Shown here piece after piece: positions 35,093 to 48,591 of a stretch of DNA of 64,000 nucleotides; within the stretch, counting starts at the first letter, position 1, and each line of letters begins with the position of its first letter. Made by a program: the position numbers and the translations under genes. The notes below the pieces were generated by a model. The model had not been told where the DNA came from. It did not search any database and was given only the letters and a program-made list of their open reading frames with translations. The DNA lies in NCBI GenBank assembly GCA_003586115.2, contig QVOM02000073.1, positions 41,718,289 through 41,782,288 of the forward strand. The letters are read 5' to 3'. Source of the DNA: Salvator merianae (lineage: Eukaryota; Chordata; Lepidosauria; Squamata; Teiidae).

Positions 35093-35947
35093 GCTGTGTT
35101 CAGACTAGCGATTTTTAAAATCACCTGCATGAAAGCAGCGGAGAATTCCTGCGCGCATAGGAAAAAAGTCTTCCACACGCACTTACTGATGAGGCGATTC
35201 CCCGAGCTAATGTCACAGCCGCAAAAGGAGCTGCTCAGTGATTAGCCACTCTCTGCCTCTTTGCTGAGGAGAGTTTCCAAACCATTAACTCTTTAACTGC
35301 CAGGTTTCTGTCTCGAAAAGGGACAGTTAACCTTATACTGTAATAATACAATTTCTGTCTCAAAAAGGGAGTCCGGGTTTGAACTCTCCCTTATTCTTTT
35401 TTTTTTCTTCCCCTTATTCTCAGTGCAAGGATGCCTCCAGGCCTCAGGGAACGGGAGCAGAGGGCAAGGGAAAAACCCCAGCAGTTAAGTACTTGAATAG
35501 AAAGTGCTTGAAGAGAAATTTGCCAGCACAGGGAGAAAAGGGGAGGGAGAAGATTTGCCGGTGCCAAGAAACCTTTCAACCCCCCTTGCCTTCTATAGTT
35601 AAAAAAGCACGCTGGACTTTAGAAGCTAGGGGCTTTCTCCCAGTCCTGATGCTACTGATGTCTTTTTTAATCTACAGAAGGCAGGGAATTTGAAAAGTTT
35701 CCCCTGCCAGCAAGAGCTCGCTCGCTCGCCCCCTCCCTTCTTGTGCTGTTGTCCTGTGGATTCCTGCAAGGCTCTGATTGGTTGAAGAGCTTCCCAAGTT
35801 GCCCAGAAAGCACAGAAAAGGCGATTATGGACGAGGTGACCTAGGCAGCCTCAGAGAGGCACAGAGGCGCTTTTTTAAGAGAGCTTTGTGAACGCTGCAG
35901 CTTCCGTGCAACGGGAAGCCAACCAGAATAGCCTGTCTGATCACACC
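35093..35947. mobile_element. Probable third TIR element of the same family
   Basis: The left end GCTGTGTTCAGAC and the reverse complement of the right end GGTGTGATCAGAC are imperfect inverted repeats, with a following GCNATT in both arms. Flanks are CTGAG (35088-35092) and CTGAT (35948-35952), matching at 4 of 5 bases. The interior (855 bp) has no transposase frame. Weaker evidence than the 4,965 and 18,432 copies. Confidence 0.5.
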
Positions 35948-36089
35948 CTGATTGCACCCATGATGTGCTAACAAGGATACAAACTTAGCATTTGCTGTTA
36001 AAAGGGAAATAACAAAACAAGTATCGAGGAAGATCACAACCATAGGGAATTTGTGGCAGTTTTCTTATGATCAGACATATGCATTTCTT

Positions 36090-36270
36090 TATACAAAGGC
36101 TTATTTATAGCATTTATATTTCCCCTTTCTTCTAAGGGGCTGAAGCAGTACCACATTTCTTCCTTTGTCCCTATTTTATCCTCACAATGGCCCTATGAGG
36201 TACTTTAAGCTGTGAAGTAATAACTGGCCCATAGATGGCCCAAGGCTTTGAGAACTGTTTGGAGGGTTCA
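36090..36270. repeat. Ancient SINE/LINE-tail repeat (MIR-like)
   Basis: A block 'ttatcctcacaatggccc' then 'tatgaggtactttaagctg' then 'ataactggccca' recalls the common amniote MIR-like repeat that reads 'ttatcctcacaacaaccc'. Recognised from memory; boundaries approximate. Confidence 0.5.
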
Positions 36271-36279
36271 TTTCTCTAG

Positions 36280-39200
36280 GTTATTTCATGGTGGCAGTAG
36301 CAGTCTGTAGATGGGGGCATGTCCAGATTTTAATTTTGTTTATATCAACTCTTGTCTTCAATACTTTAAGAACTGTTTTGGGGGAGATTCTGTTCATTCA
36401 GGAGGACCTATTGTCACTTTGGGATGGGTGGGGGTCTTTTTAGGTGGGCATTGTCTGCACATAACATCGCCAGTTATTCATTCAAGTAATGGCAATTTTA
36501 TCATGTCTGCGACAGTTTCTTAGGTTTTGTAATGTGCTGCTGGACTGAATAAAATTGAATAGAATAGACCAGTGTGCATGCGGGAGATGCTATCCGTATA
36601 AAATGACTTTCTGTTTAAGGCCAACTCTGTTTTTTTTATAAGTGTTCCCAATCTGTTCTGACCTGTACATAACCCAAAGTCCCTCTAAAACGTGAATTCA
36701 GAAAATGGCTGGAATTGTTGTTTGACGTATTTTTGGCCACTAGAGACCCCACGAGGAGTACATTATAGAGACTTAACTCCAAATAATTTTCACATGAATT
36801 ACTAAAGTGCCAGAAATGTATAATTTATTAGTATTTAAATAAATCACAGTGACTAGGAGTGCTTTAAGGTTATCAGTATAAAGCTGTGCAGAATGCCAAA
36901 TTATAGTGATCTAAAAAAGTGTTCTCCAGTGTGGTAAGCCTCATGTGTATCATAATGCGGGACTAAATCAGGATGAACAGATTTCACCATCAAGATGATA
37001 GAACTGGCGCTTTTCTGCTCTGCTCGGGGGAGCCCTGGAGAAAGCTTGTCAAGAGATCCTCAATGCATAGAACAGCGATGACAGGAAAGCACCTGAATGT
37101 CTGGCCACTGTCTGTTACTGGTTGTGCATTTCAGGAAATTGGGGACCTGTAACCTTCTAGACAGCATTAAACTGCAACTCTCATCAGCCCAGCCAGCATG
37201 ACAAAAAGGTAATGGTTGTGAGGGTTGGAGCTTAACATCTAGGAGCCACAGTTTAGACTCTGAACTTCTAATTTCACTTCATCTAAATAGACTTCAGTGG
37301 CATGCCTTGAAGTAAATGCTGTATATTTAAGTACCTCATGTAGAAATCAATATGTTAAAAGACACAAGGAAAAAAAATGCTAAAGAAGTTTACAGGGGCA
37401 GTCAGGAATCACACATGGTTCAGATAGCATAATTAATATATAGTTTCTTTATGCATCATCCTTTCTAAACTATTTTACACTGTTTGGGGATTCCACTGTG
37501 GTCTAGGTCAGCTTAGGCTATGCTGATGCCTTATAGAGATATTGGATTACAACTTCCACTACCTCTGATAGAAAAATTGCACTGGTTAAGGCTGTTGGGA
37601 GTTGCAGGGCTGAAAAGCTCAAGGGATTATCCCATTTTAATCTTTATTTAAAGTCCATGCAAATAAATCTAGTTCTTGGTAAATGGAGTGGCTAAAACAT
37701 ATTTATTCATACCCTCCAACATAATCATGACAAAAGAGCCCAATGTCTTCAAACCCACTAGCCAACTTGAGAGCTAGCAGCTGAAACTGAATGACTGTTT
37801 GTATAAAGAGGCAGGAAAGATGGCAATTTTTTTTTAAAAAAGATAACCTTTCTTTCAGGGAACTGGGTGCAGATCTGATGCAGACATGCATGAGCTGTAT
37901 TCACCTCCACTTGTCAGTTCCCGAATAGGTGGATAGATTAAAGACACTGTATTTTTGATGATGATAATGATGATTATTAATTTTCTTAGAACGTGTTGGG
38001 GCATTTGCTTATCCAGCAATGCCAAAGTTCAAATCAAACAAACAAAAACAAAGTATTTTTTAATCATCACATCTGTTTCCCCAGCCAACAATGTGCGTGA
38101 ATCAAGAGGCGCTTTTATCCTGGTGCTGAGAGGGTGGATGTGTCAAGCTAAACGTGCTAAATCAGCCTTTTCAATCCAAACAGCTGCAAAAATATTGAAC
38201 CCTAAATAACTAAAACTCAGAATCTCTGGTTTCCAGGATGCTTAAAAGAATGGACTGGCTGAAGAAATAATGTAAACCAGTATGGGCAATGTCTTTAAAA
38301 AAAACTGAAGTATCATCATAATCTTATCTTCCTGCTGCAAAGTCTCATTTTGGATAATACTGAAAATAAAATAAAACCTCCCAAATATCACGAAGTGTGT
38401 CACTTTTCTTGGGCGAACATTGCTAGGGTCACAAGAGATATTGCTTTTAAATATGTTTATCTATAAATTAACATAAAGACTGCTCTGTGTGGTTTCCAAT
38501 AAAGGTGATTTGTTTTGTGTTTCATTTTCTTCCCAGGGGACCAGGCTGAGATTCAACTTGCAGATGAAAATGGATGATATTAAGCCTGACAGGCATAAAT
38601 GAAAATTACATTCCAGTATACCTAGGCATACTTTGCAGAAAAGGTAGAAAATAGAGATACCTTCAGTTGAGCTGCACTCCCAACAACAATTTTTTTTTGG
38701 CAACAATAGGACAGTAGTTTGGCATGATATTCTTTCAGGGAGATGCCAGGGATTAAATAGAGGGGCATCTGCCCACAGGAAGCTCGTGGCCTCTTCGTAT
38801 CAAAGCTGACTTGAAATGGTGGAAGAACTGGGAGGTCTCCATAACGCATATATAACCCGGAGCAGATGTGAGAAAAAGTGAGGGTGAACAGCCAACAGGC
38901 CTTCAGCCTAGCTGCTGTTTTCACAGGAGCTTTCATCCTGTTGATAACTGACAGCTCGATCCAATTCCAATACCTTTACAGGGCAACTGAGAAGCAGAAA
39001 AAAGCTCCACTTCTATTGTCTGTCTCCACTGAATCTCAAAACATGTTATGTAAACTGCTTTGCGGTTCTGTTTTAATGGGAAGAGGTACATAATATTTTA
39101 AATAAATAATGAATGGAAGAATGGATGTGTGTGTTCACAGGAATAGGTGCGTGCATGTACGTGTGTTTGTGTGTGTAGCTATATAGATACAAAGACAGGA

Positions 39201-40291
39201 AGCCCTGCTCTTTAACCAGTCATCTTCCAAATGAAAGCCGAGATTGACTCCCTCAGGAGAAAGGATTTAAATTAATCGTGAAAAATTTGAATTAGTGATG
39301 GGCGAAATAGGGGGGGGTACATGTGCAGACAGATGCAGCAACTCATCAAGTATAGTTTTGGATGGACTGAGTCCTATGCGGTGTCTGAATAATGAGTGGG
39401 TTTAGACAAGGTTTAAAGTCCACAGACAGGTCAAGTAGCTTTTCCTATATCTGCCGTTGATGGACTCAAAGTAGCCAAAAGTCCCCGTCCCCCCATTTTA
39501 GAGCTAGCCCCACTATTGGTCAGTCTACATAAGCATTTTATCTGATCTCAGTTGAGAATTCCTAAAAGCTCAAACACAGTAAGCATGCTGCTGGTTACTG
39601 CGTGGATACATGAGATGGGGGGAGGTGTTCAATCATAGAGAGAAATACTGCAGTTTAGGGCACTTCTGCATTTGCACACCTCATGTGTGTACACACACAC
39701 ACACTCCATATGTGTTTTCCAGGATGCACAAAATTGTTCATAGTTGCTGAGCACTACCTACTCTGTAGCAACTGTCCAAACTTCATTGGAACCCCAGCCA
39801 ATATTCTGCAGCATCTTACTTTGGTAATGCTGCCACCAGGCTTTTACAGAGGGAAGCTGTGTCTTCTTCCCACCTATTAGATGTCAGCAAAGGCACCAAA
39901 AAGCAAATCACCTTCTTGAAATCACCCTTTTTCATTGTGGCAGCAGTGGCAGCAGAACCACTGCCACAAGGGAGAGCAGCAGCACAGCAGGCACAGCAGC
40001 AGGTGAGCAGAGTGTCTATGAAGATGCTGTATACACATTGCATATGTAACAAGGTCACAGTGCTGTACAGACACTGCACCATCACTGTGCATTCAAGACA
40101 CCATAAAGGTGCTGTGCGGATCCTGCCTTAGTTAGGAAGCGTTACTAATGTGATAGTTCTATCTTGAGACTCAGTTGTCCCTCATGAATGTTAGGGACTG
40201 CTTTGTGTTAGTCTCCATGTTATGCTATTTGTTGTATGTCAGGCAGCAATTGCTGTGTTGTTGTCTTTCGTTTGCAGGTTAAGTAAGCAGT
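36280..40291. other. Intergenic, nothing recognised
   Basis: A probable LINE/SINE 3' tail ('gtaaactgctttgcggttct' then AAATAAATAATGAATG) lies at about 39048-39115 on the plus strand. The rest has no gene-like frame. Confidence 0.45.
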
Positions 40292-40299
40292 GGAACATG

Positions 40300-40570
40300 C
40301 AGTGGCATAGGAATGGGGGGCAAGGGGCGGAGGTCCGCCCCGGGCAGCACGTCGTCCCAGGCAGCACATCCAGCCAGGGCCTTCTCTGCCTGCCCGGCGC
40401 ACAAAGTTTCTCTGGAGTGCGAGTGAGAAGGAGAGTGTGGCGCAGCGCCCGCCTGGCCAGCAATCATTGGAGCAGCGGCAGGGGTAGGAGGCTGCAGGGC
40501 AGGGCACCCTCGCTCACGCTCCTCTACTGTCGCGTGGCCCTAGGCAGCAAAAATTTTAGCTATGCCTCTG
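40300..40570. mobile_element. hAT-type MITE with perfect 8-bp duplication
   Basis: The 271-bp element starts CAGTGGCATAGG and ends CTATGCCTCTG, giving terminal inverted repeats with the CAG start typical of hAT elements. GGAACATG flanks it exactly at 40292-40299 and 40571-40578, the 8-bp duplication of hAT transposition. The interior is GC-rich (about 40320-40520) and non-coding; the open frames through it are compositional. Confidence 0.93.
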
Positions 40571-40579
40571 GGAACATGG

Positions 40580-41545
40580 ATTATAATTGAAGTATATCAA
40601 AATACAGTGCAGTGATAGCAAAGGAAGGTTTCAGTTGCAGCCTTGTCCTTCTCTCCCTGTTCCTGTGAAAATGCTCTGCAAGCCACCACTGGGTCAAATT
40701 CTATTTCTTTACACCAGTCTTCGGGGATAGCAGACAACAAAATATTTCATTACTTTCCTGCAGTGATGTGACTTTATAATGAATAGGAATTTTAGTTAAG
40801 ATTTTAACTTAAATGTCACTTTAAAAAAAAAAAAAAGAAGGTATACTACCTGGTATGATTTATAAACAAAGAGAAATCATTGTCATCACAACATTTCAGG
40901 AAATTGGGAAACCTGTCTGGGAAGGGAGGAAGCAAAAGTTGTCAAATGCATATCAAAAGGAGGCAGCAGAGTCCTTGGGTTAACAGTGGAGGCCCTTGGT
41001 CAGTGTGCTGGGTTCTTGAATGGACCAGTGACTGAGACTTACACTCCGGGGTCATGGTAAATGTTGAAACTCCTACCTGTTTGATATTGTATGGGATAAA
41101 TATTAGCCAGGAGTGTGTGCTTTCCCAATAAATATGTATAACTAATAAAGTGTTCAGCCATGTGGATGGGGATGCCTCTGGGGTGAATTTGAGCCCTAGG
41201 GATGCAAAAAATATTTTTTAAAAAAACCACTTTACCGCATTTGTGCATCTCATTTGCAGATGCAGAATAGTCACCCTCAGGTTGAAGTGAAGAGCTTGGG
41301 TTGGATGGGGTGGGATGCCATGAGGCTTCTGTGCCAATCCCAGCCTGCTACAGCTGCTTAGGAATCATGGAAAGTAAGCTGCTTATTTTTAAAACTTTTG
41401 ATGTGGGTTTTTTCTAGCATCCACAAATAGGTAATCCCAGAAAATAAATGCTTCCCCAAAATCCCCCTATGCGATCACACCCTAAGATATTATTTAATGG
41501 ATTTTTGCTGTAGATTTATAGGGCTTTCTTCCCTAAGATGCTAAG
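40580..41545. other. Intergenic, nothing recognised
   Basis: Contains an A run near 40824. No gene or element recognised. Confidence 0.45.
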
Positions 41546-41546
41546 A

Positions 41547-42420
41547 CATAGAATTATAGAACCATAGAGTTGTAAGAAGGTTTGCAAGTGCCATCCCCCT
41601 TCTCAACACAGGTTTCACTACCAGACCACACCTGTCAGATGACTATCCAGCCTCTGCTTGAAGACATTCCACTGACTGACAGGAAACCCCTCCTACTGTC
41701 TAATTTGTATCTGCTTCCGTGAAGTTTTATCTCTTTGGTTCCAGTCCTTTCCTCTGGGACATGTGAAAATAAGTTACATACCCCTCCAGTGTGACAGGAG
41801 ATATTTGAAAACAGGTGTCTTCAGTCTTCTGTTGCAAAAACATCTTTTAGCTGCTCCTAAAGGGACTTGGTTTCCAGACTGCTCAGCCTCTTGGTAGCTC
41901 TCTTTTGAACTTATCAGTTTGTTGATGTCTTTTTAAAATTGGGGTGTCCAGAACTGGACACAGTACTCTATACCCTGATGTAGGACTTTACTTTTTAGGT
42001 CCACCATTTTTGTTCCAACCATGCTCAAGCCTGGTCAGATCTAAATCTCCCCATTCTTTTCTAAAGAATTAGACCTCCTTCCTAGCTTGGTATCATCTGC
42101 ACATTAGATCAGCATTCTCTTGACTTCCTCATCCAAGTTTATAAAAATGTTGAACAGCACAGGGTCCAGGAACAAGCACCATGGCACCCCACAGAGTCCT
42201 GTAGCTTTCCTGACACTGCCTTCTAGGCAGATGTGAAGCCATTTATGAGTACTTCTGGGTGCAATCATTAAGTCAGTAATGAAGCCACCTAACAGTTATG
42301 TCATCAAATCCATTTTGACCATTTTATTAATGAGGATATAATGAGAAATTTTGTTGGATGCTCTGATTATGATGAGATTGGCTTGGATGCTTTCTATCTT
42401 GGCTTTTGAATGAAAATACT
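41547..42420 (-). mobile_element. CR1 LINE 3' end, degenerate
   Basis: The plus strand starts 'catagaattatagaaccata', the complement of the CR1 3' tail built on ATTCTATG. Further in come 'gtccagaactggacacagta', 'cttggtatcatctgcacatt' and 'caccatggcaccccacagag', landmark strings of CR1 read from the non-coding strand. The coding strand is therefore minus. Frames are broken. Family recognised from memory. Confidence 0.85.
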
Positions 42421-42424
42421 ATCT

Positions 42425-44105
42425 GCCACTCCCCATCTTACATTTTGGTCTTTCATGTCTCAGTAAATGAGCTGATAGCTGAATATGGAATTATTTGTGC
42501 TAACTGGTGTTTGGCAGATGGAGCAAAGAAGCAGAGGAAAATCACGGATTAAAAGTACCATGCTAGACGGTCCCCAGAAATGGAGTGAAATAACAGAACA
42601 TACATACCTCAGTATTCTGGTGGCCCAGAACCACCCCACCCTGTACTTTGGAAGAGTGTGCATGCATTTGAATGGGGAGCAGAGGACACCTCTAAAAAGG
42701 TTACAGCAGTCACATTGTTGCTAGGCATACCCAGAACTTGTCCAGATATTTCTTTATAGAGTGCATGGAGTAGAAATTGTTATAGCAGAGAATCAAAGTG
42801 AAAAAGTGATTTTACAGGGAAGCAGTAAGAAAAGAAAATCGCAGGTAGTTTCATGAGTAGGTACACATGTTTTTATGAAGGGTTACACACTGAGTGGGAA
42901 AGGGGAACAGAAGCTAGGTGTGAAAACACTTTGCTTGGTGAATATTATATCTTCTATAGTTGGCTATTGATTATCTTAATGATGGCTTTAAGTATTTAAT
43001 TATTTTGTTGCCTTGGTTCTTTTAAGAAAGGCAATTAATAAACAGTACCCTCCTCCTAGCCTTTTTTTGACACTTCTGCTTTAACTTCACATACTAGATT
43101 GCAAAGGAATGGATAGGATGATCTTGCCAAAGTTCCAAGCTGAACGTGCTTGAATTGATGCTGGAAGTTTCATCTTCTCTGCAACTCACCACCAGACCAA
43201 AATGATTGATTGTGCTTGCAAAATGAAGAGAAAGGTCAAGTGTGAATCTCAGAAAGGTAACTGAACATGCCCTCAGAACTGAGAAGGATAGAGTCAAAAC
43301 ACTGAAGAAGCAACGATCAGTCACAGTAATCCATCACAGGGTCTGGGCACTACCCACTGATAAGGCCTCTACCTTGAGAGTATTTTAAGATGCTCTAAAC
43401 CAGGACTTTTAAAGTAGTAGTAGTGACCTGTGATGGGTTGCAGAGAAATTTAGGTGGGTTGTAGGAAGGACTTCAGCAGCCATGCAGCCATTCCTCCTCA
43501 CCAGCATGCGAAGTCTAACTTAAAGCCCTCCAAGTGGCTCTTTGGGAAGCCTGCACCCTAACCCTACCAACCAGTTGCCTAGAAACAAAGTTCTTGCACC
43601 CCTCACCTGCTTTTCTTGGTTCTCTGCTTCCGCCTGCAGCCGCTGGCCTGAAATAGGAAGCCTGTTCTGGCAGTGCACATGCAATCTTGCCAAAGTATCC
43701 AGGTACAGAGAAGTGTCTAAACCATCAGCCACCTCCTCATTTTGCATAAAAACATGGCTCTGGTGGCCAATGGCAGCCACCAAATGGATAGGTGGCTTGC
43801 CAGATCTTTAGGTCATTGATAAGTAGGTCATGAATCATCAAAGTTTGGGAAAGTCTGTTCTCAGCAAAATAACTTTCATAGTACTATTCATAGGCTTTCC
43901 ACTCTACCTCCATTAGGGACAAAACCATTAACACTCAGTCATCTAGAGGCTGCTGGAGTGGTCAGTACCCCACCTGAAGTCTGTGGAATGTGTGGTTTGC
44001 AGAATTCAGATGCTGCTTTAGCACTTCATCTGACAAAACGACCTAAAAAGTTTTGACAAATTTATCAATAAAGTATGTCTTTGGTTAGCTCTCAATTTAG
44101 AAACA
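42425..44105. other. Intergenic, nothing recognised
   Basis: The two opposing frames at 43520-43811 (about 88 residues each) overlap completely and have no motif, so neither is called. Confidence 0.45.
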
Positions 44106-44107
44106 AT

Positions 44108-44271
44108 GGGCCTTTTTGCACTTTCCACCTTGGAACAACTGAATCCGAACATTCCGAGGAACAGTCCCTGTGGTGCAGCCACCATCCGCACTGTGAGGGC
44201 AAAATGTGCATGCACTGTGTTACTGAGCATCTCCATGCTCACTAGCACTAAAGTGTGAACAGGCCCTTGGG
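44108..44271. mobile_element. Short inverted-end element
   Basis: The left end GGGCCTTTTTGCACTT and the reverse complement of the right end GGGCCTGTTCACACTT match at about 12 of 16 bases over a 164-bp unit. It resembles the ends at 12,626 and 12,994. No target duplication found. Confidence 0.5.
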
Positions 44272-44274
44272 TTG

Positions 44275-47200
44275 CTATTATTCTTCAGAAATTGTACATC
44301 AACCTTTTGCAATGGATTACGTTTTTGCTATTGCCATTTTTGCTTATGCTATAGCATATTTTATTCATGCATAATTAACTTAAAAAACAACTAAGAAGCA
44401 TTGATATAAAATATTTGCCTGCCTCTTTGCTTGTTTCCTCATGCCCCCCCACCATCAATCATGGCTGTATGAAGGAACAGATTTCAATGGCAATTTGTTC
44501 CAATGGATGGATGGATGGAGTTCATTTGGAGGTAGGTATCCAAAAACCGAAGACTGGATGCAACTCAGCTGTGGTGGAAAAGGTGAAAAGAAGTTTATTT
44601 TATTTGATCTATTTACATGCCACCTTTAAGCCTAAAAGACCTGAAGTGGCTCACAATATGTAACGGTAGACAAGTCTCTGCCTTCAGGCTTGCAATCTAA
44701 AATAGACTAAATGCACAAGGAAAAGGGGACAGGGAGGAAATAGGGAAGCTGAATAGAATTGGAAGGGGAAGGATTTGGTGGAATAAGTCTCTTCACTGAT
44801 GAAGTGGCAGTTCACTTATAATATTAAAGTCTACAGATGAAGAAATCAAATATTCCAGTAATTCTTTGTATCTGTTTCCTCTGATCTTCTGGCTTTGAAT
44901 GTGAAGAATCAGAAATCTGATATACTCCTTTGATGCGTGTCATCTCCCACATGTAATCCATGGAATAGCTATGTAGTTTGAACCCAGGCTGTGCAAGGTT
45001 GCATTTAGAGTCTGCAGCCACCAACTACTACCGTCCCCCATGACCAAAAAAATTAGAAACGTGCACTGAATCCAAGAAAAGTACAATCAAGACAAAAAAA
45101 CTGCGTCCCTTCCAGTCTAAATCTTGACCCTTTGTTATGGATGTCAGTCACTAATTTGTATGCCATTCTGTGTTCCTTGATGTTACAGCCAGCTTATCTT
45201 ACAAGAAGCTGGCAAAAAGGTCCCAGTCATAATCTTTAAACATGTCCAAATGTGAGGTGAAGGGAAAGTCCTGTGAAATGTACATGTTAGATATCTGAGA
45301 CCCATTATTAAATCATATATTCACAGAAACACAAAGGATGACACTACATTGAATACTATGTATACAAGACCAACTTTTAACCCAGTTCCTTCCCCATTCC
45401 ATGTGAACATTACAGTTGTAGTGAAAGGATTACAGTAATGAAACATATCTGAGATAGACTTCCAAGGATTTTTTCTGTAAATCATAGTTGGGTGGTGGTG
45501 GTAAAATAGTAATTTTTTAAAAAAAATCTATTCCAGTATTAGACTTGCTAATGTGTGACAAGTATGTAGCCCCCCCTCCTAAAACCAACCCAAGCAACCC
45601 TTGCATACTGAAAATAAGAAGAGCAAGCAGAAAAGTTTAACCAACTCTTCTGAAAAGCCATCTTCCCATGTGAATCAAATGTAATGTAACAGACTCAAGA
45701 GCATTAACAATATGGTCTCCTAAGAGTGACTCAAATGACAGCCTCAAGAAATGATCTTCTTGCGTCAGATTTAAGTGAAAGGGGAACGCCGCTGAGGGAA
45801 GGCAGCATAATGGATCTTGGCCTACTCATACCAGTTTTAAGGTAATTATCTGCAAAGGTTACAAGAGGTACAAGAGTTCTCTATGGCTTCCAAATTGTAA
45901 CAATAAAAGACATGGTGCAAGGTGCCAGCTCACCATCCATGTTTTCTTCCTGGAAATGGGAGGTTCCATTTTGAAAGGCCTGAAGAAATCTGTACATTAG
46001 CTTTAGATTTGCTATTTTGGAGCTTGGGAATAAAAAATCCCAGTGTTCAGTATGTGTGTGTGAGTGTTTTTAACTATAATTCCTCAGTAATATTTTGTGT
46101 TGAGAAAGATCTGGATGAAAAGGTCCCCAACTTTTGTGGACACATATGGAATTCTGAGAAAATGAAGCTGATGCCAGTCATGAAATAAGTGCTGTGAATA
46201 GATAAAAAATATTTTAAAATGTGCTATATAATTGGAGTTTCTTTACCACTGATTACCATTGACGATATCCTAGCAAGAGTACTGGTGATTTTTAAAATTC
46301 ATATGTAAGCCAGAGAGTGTCAAGAATGTGCTCATACCAGAGTGGAGAAAATAAATTTTACCGTTCATCATGTAACTGTAGGGAAACATTATACAAAAGA
46401 GGATAGGGTTCCTCACCTTTTATAGCTGCGCAGAAGAGGAAATTGTACCAGGTGTTGCCTGTATCATGAACTACACCTGCTATAATTCCCCTTTCTATAC
46501 AGCTGTTAAAGATGCAGAAACCCTGTTCTCCTGTCTGTAACCCTGATCAGTGGCTTCAGGCTCTTAGGTGAATGTCACAGAAGGTTTTGGTAGATATGTA
46601 TGAGGACCTGGTGCTACACTAGGTATCATAGATTTAGGCTACATTGATCTCCTAAACTTCCCATCACCAGCATGAGCAAGATTTAAATGACACACACAGC
46701 ACCTTTGTTTCGGGTAAAGAAAAATGAAGTACCACCATAAGAAGACCCCAAAGGTTTCTGATGATCTAGCCACAACAGTCATATCAGAACAGTAATTCAT
46801 AAGTAGACCGAACGATCAACCTTCCTGGCAGGTACTCAATACTCAGGAGCTCTTAATTTCTCATAGAATTCAACTAACATATATTCCAGCTCATATTCCA
46901 AGAATTACTTTACTACCTTTTGGACCAGAGCTCAAATGCAAATAAGGCAAACACTGTAAGTGAACTTGTCAGAAGATTCCCTCTCCCAACTGTTGTTTGC
47001 AACAATTACCTTGGTCAGGATAGGAAAGCCATATCAAAAATGCTTAATAAAGCATCCCCATCTATATGTACAGTCATAACTAATTGTCATTCCAATATAA
47101 ACTCCCAATATTTGCAAATATTATGTACAAAACGTAATGTACAGTTCTCTCCAATTGTTTTTGCTTATACGTTTATAAAAATATAGTAACACTCATTGCT

Positions 47201-47340
47201 GTTCATACACCCACAGATGCACACAACTTAAGGGAAAAAATGAAGCAGTACAGCTCTTTTTGTGAGTATAATTTTTTTGGGGAATGGTTATTTTTTTCTG
47301 AATTCTAATCCAAATTGTTTTATGTCTTTTTGTTTGTAAA
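44275..47340. other. Intergenic, nothing recognised
   Basis: A diverged LINE/SINE tail occurs at about 44590-44720 ('tttacatgccacctttaagc' then 'gaagtggctcacaat'). A short ATGG repeat is at 44505-44518. No gene-like frame. Confidence 0.45.
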
Positions 47341-47361
47341 TTGAAACCATTCCATATTCTC

Positions 47362-47367
47362 TTTATT
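47362..47367 (-). terminator. Candidate poly(A) signal AATAAA
   Basis: The minus strand reads TTTTGCAATAAAGAGAATA. By eye it is the only canonical hexamer I noticed on this strand between here and the RBM27 stop codon. The downstream U/GU-rich element is weak. Confidence 0.45.
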
Positions 47368-48561
47368 GCAAAAGAGTCAACATGCATCTTTAGAAATTCA
47401 GAGTGTAATCAATAAAACAAACGTTACATGTATGAATTTAAATGTATAAACAGTTAGAAATCCAACAATATCTTCTAATATACTATTACACAAGTTCACA
47501 ATCTTGTAAAAACTATAATACAAGTTTACTATACACCAAGAGGAATTTGCCATTCCTTTTCACATGATTTTGTTAAAAACTGTTTTTAGCATTTCCACTG
47601 TATGTGGGCATATATACGTGTCAAGTCAGTTTTCAGATGTTAAACTTTATATGGTCGAGGATGCAGAAGAACAAAAATTTCATACCACAGTTGAACTAAC
47701 AGCATATATAGTATAGCATTTGTATCTGTAACGCTTTAAGGGGATGATTCACTGAGCATTCATATCGTGGCACTCTTCTGGGTCGAAATGGGATTACATA
47801 CTAGGTAATCAATGAGATGTATTCCTCATGTAGTAAAAGATTTAGTTCAGATTCATTTAAAATTCTCAAGTTGCTGGTTGGGTATATTTATATTATACTG
47901 CTTGTTATAGCTTATGAATGCACAAGTGACCATTTCACAACAATCAGAAGTTACTTACTAGAAATACACATGGAGTCCTACTAAGTTCTAATACAGAAGA
48001 CAGGGAGATCCAGAGCTTTGTCAAAATGAAGGTCACTTTGAAGGTTCCCGTCTCCATTGTATTAAATGAATTACCACTAAGCTGCCCATCACTTATATTC
48101 TCAGTAACGTAATAGTATGCTTTCAATACAAGGATTCAGGAGCACAACTCGTTTTTGTGCTTCTGGGTTGAGAAATTACTTTTAAAATGTCACTGGAGGA
48201 TTTATGTAAGTCAACAGAGTCTGCAAAAAATAAAATACTCACAAAATAAATACTTTCTTGTCTCTCAGTATACTGTATCTCACACTCCATTAAAAAAAAA
48301 TAAAACAAAAGGAGGACGTTGATCCTGTTCAGAACAGTGTGCTAACAAAATGTTATTTTAAAACCATATGAAAAGGAATCCCGTCTGGTCTAACTGTGCC
48401 AAAAGCTATTGAAAATTTCTTTTACAGCTTCACTCACTCACTGTAATCTTCTGGATACAAAAATACAAGAATTCTTATGGAAATCTAGATGCTGGTAGTT
48501 TCGGTACACAAAAAAGCAAAATATTTACAGAATTATACAGTTTTAAGAAAAACCCTGTACA

Positions 48562-48591
48562 ATATCTATATATATATCTATATATATATAA
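48562..48591. repeat. (AT)n microsatellite with interruption
   Basis: Two short AT tracts separated by one C, inside the probable 3' UTR. Confidence 0.85.

Noticed and set aside
40222..40590. 122-residue frame and antisense partners
   Set aside because: They span a GC-rich hAT MITE and its flanks.
1..47000. A POU4F3 gene downstream of RBM27, as in mammalian synteny
   Set aside because: No POU-domain or homeodomain frame is visible in the window; it may lie beyond the left edge.
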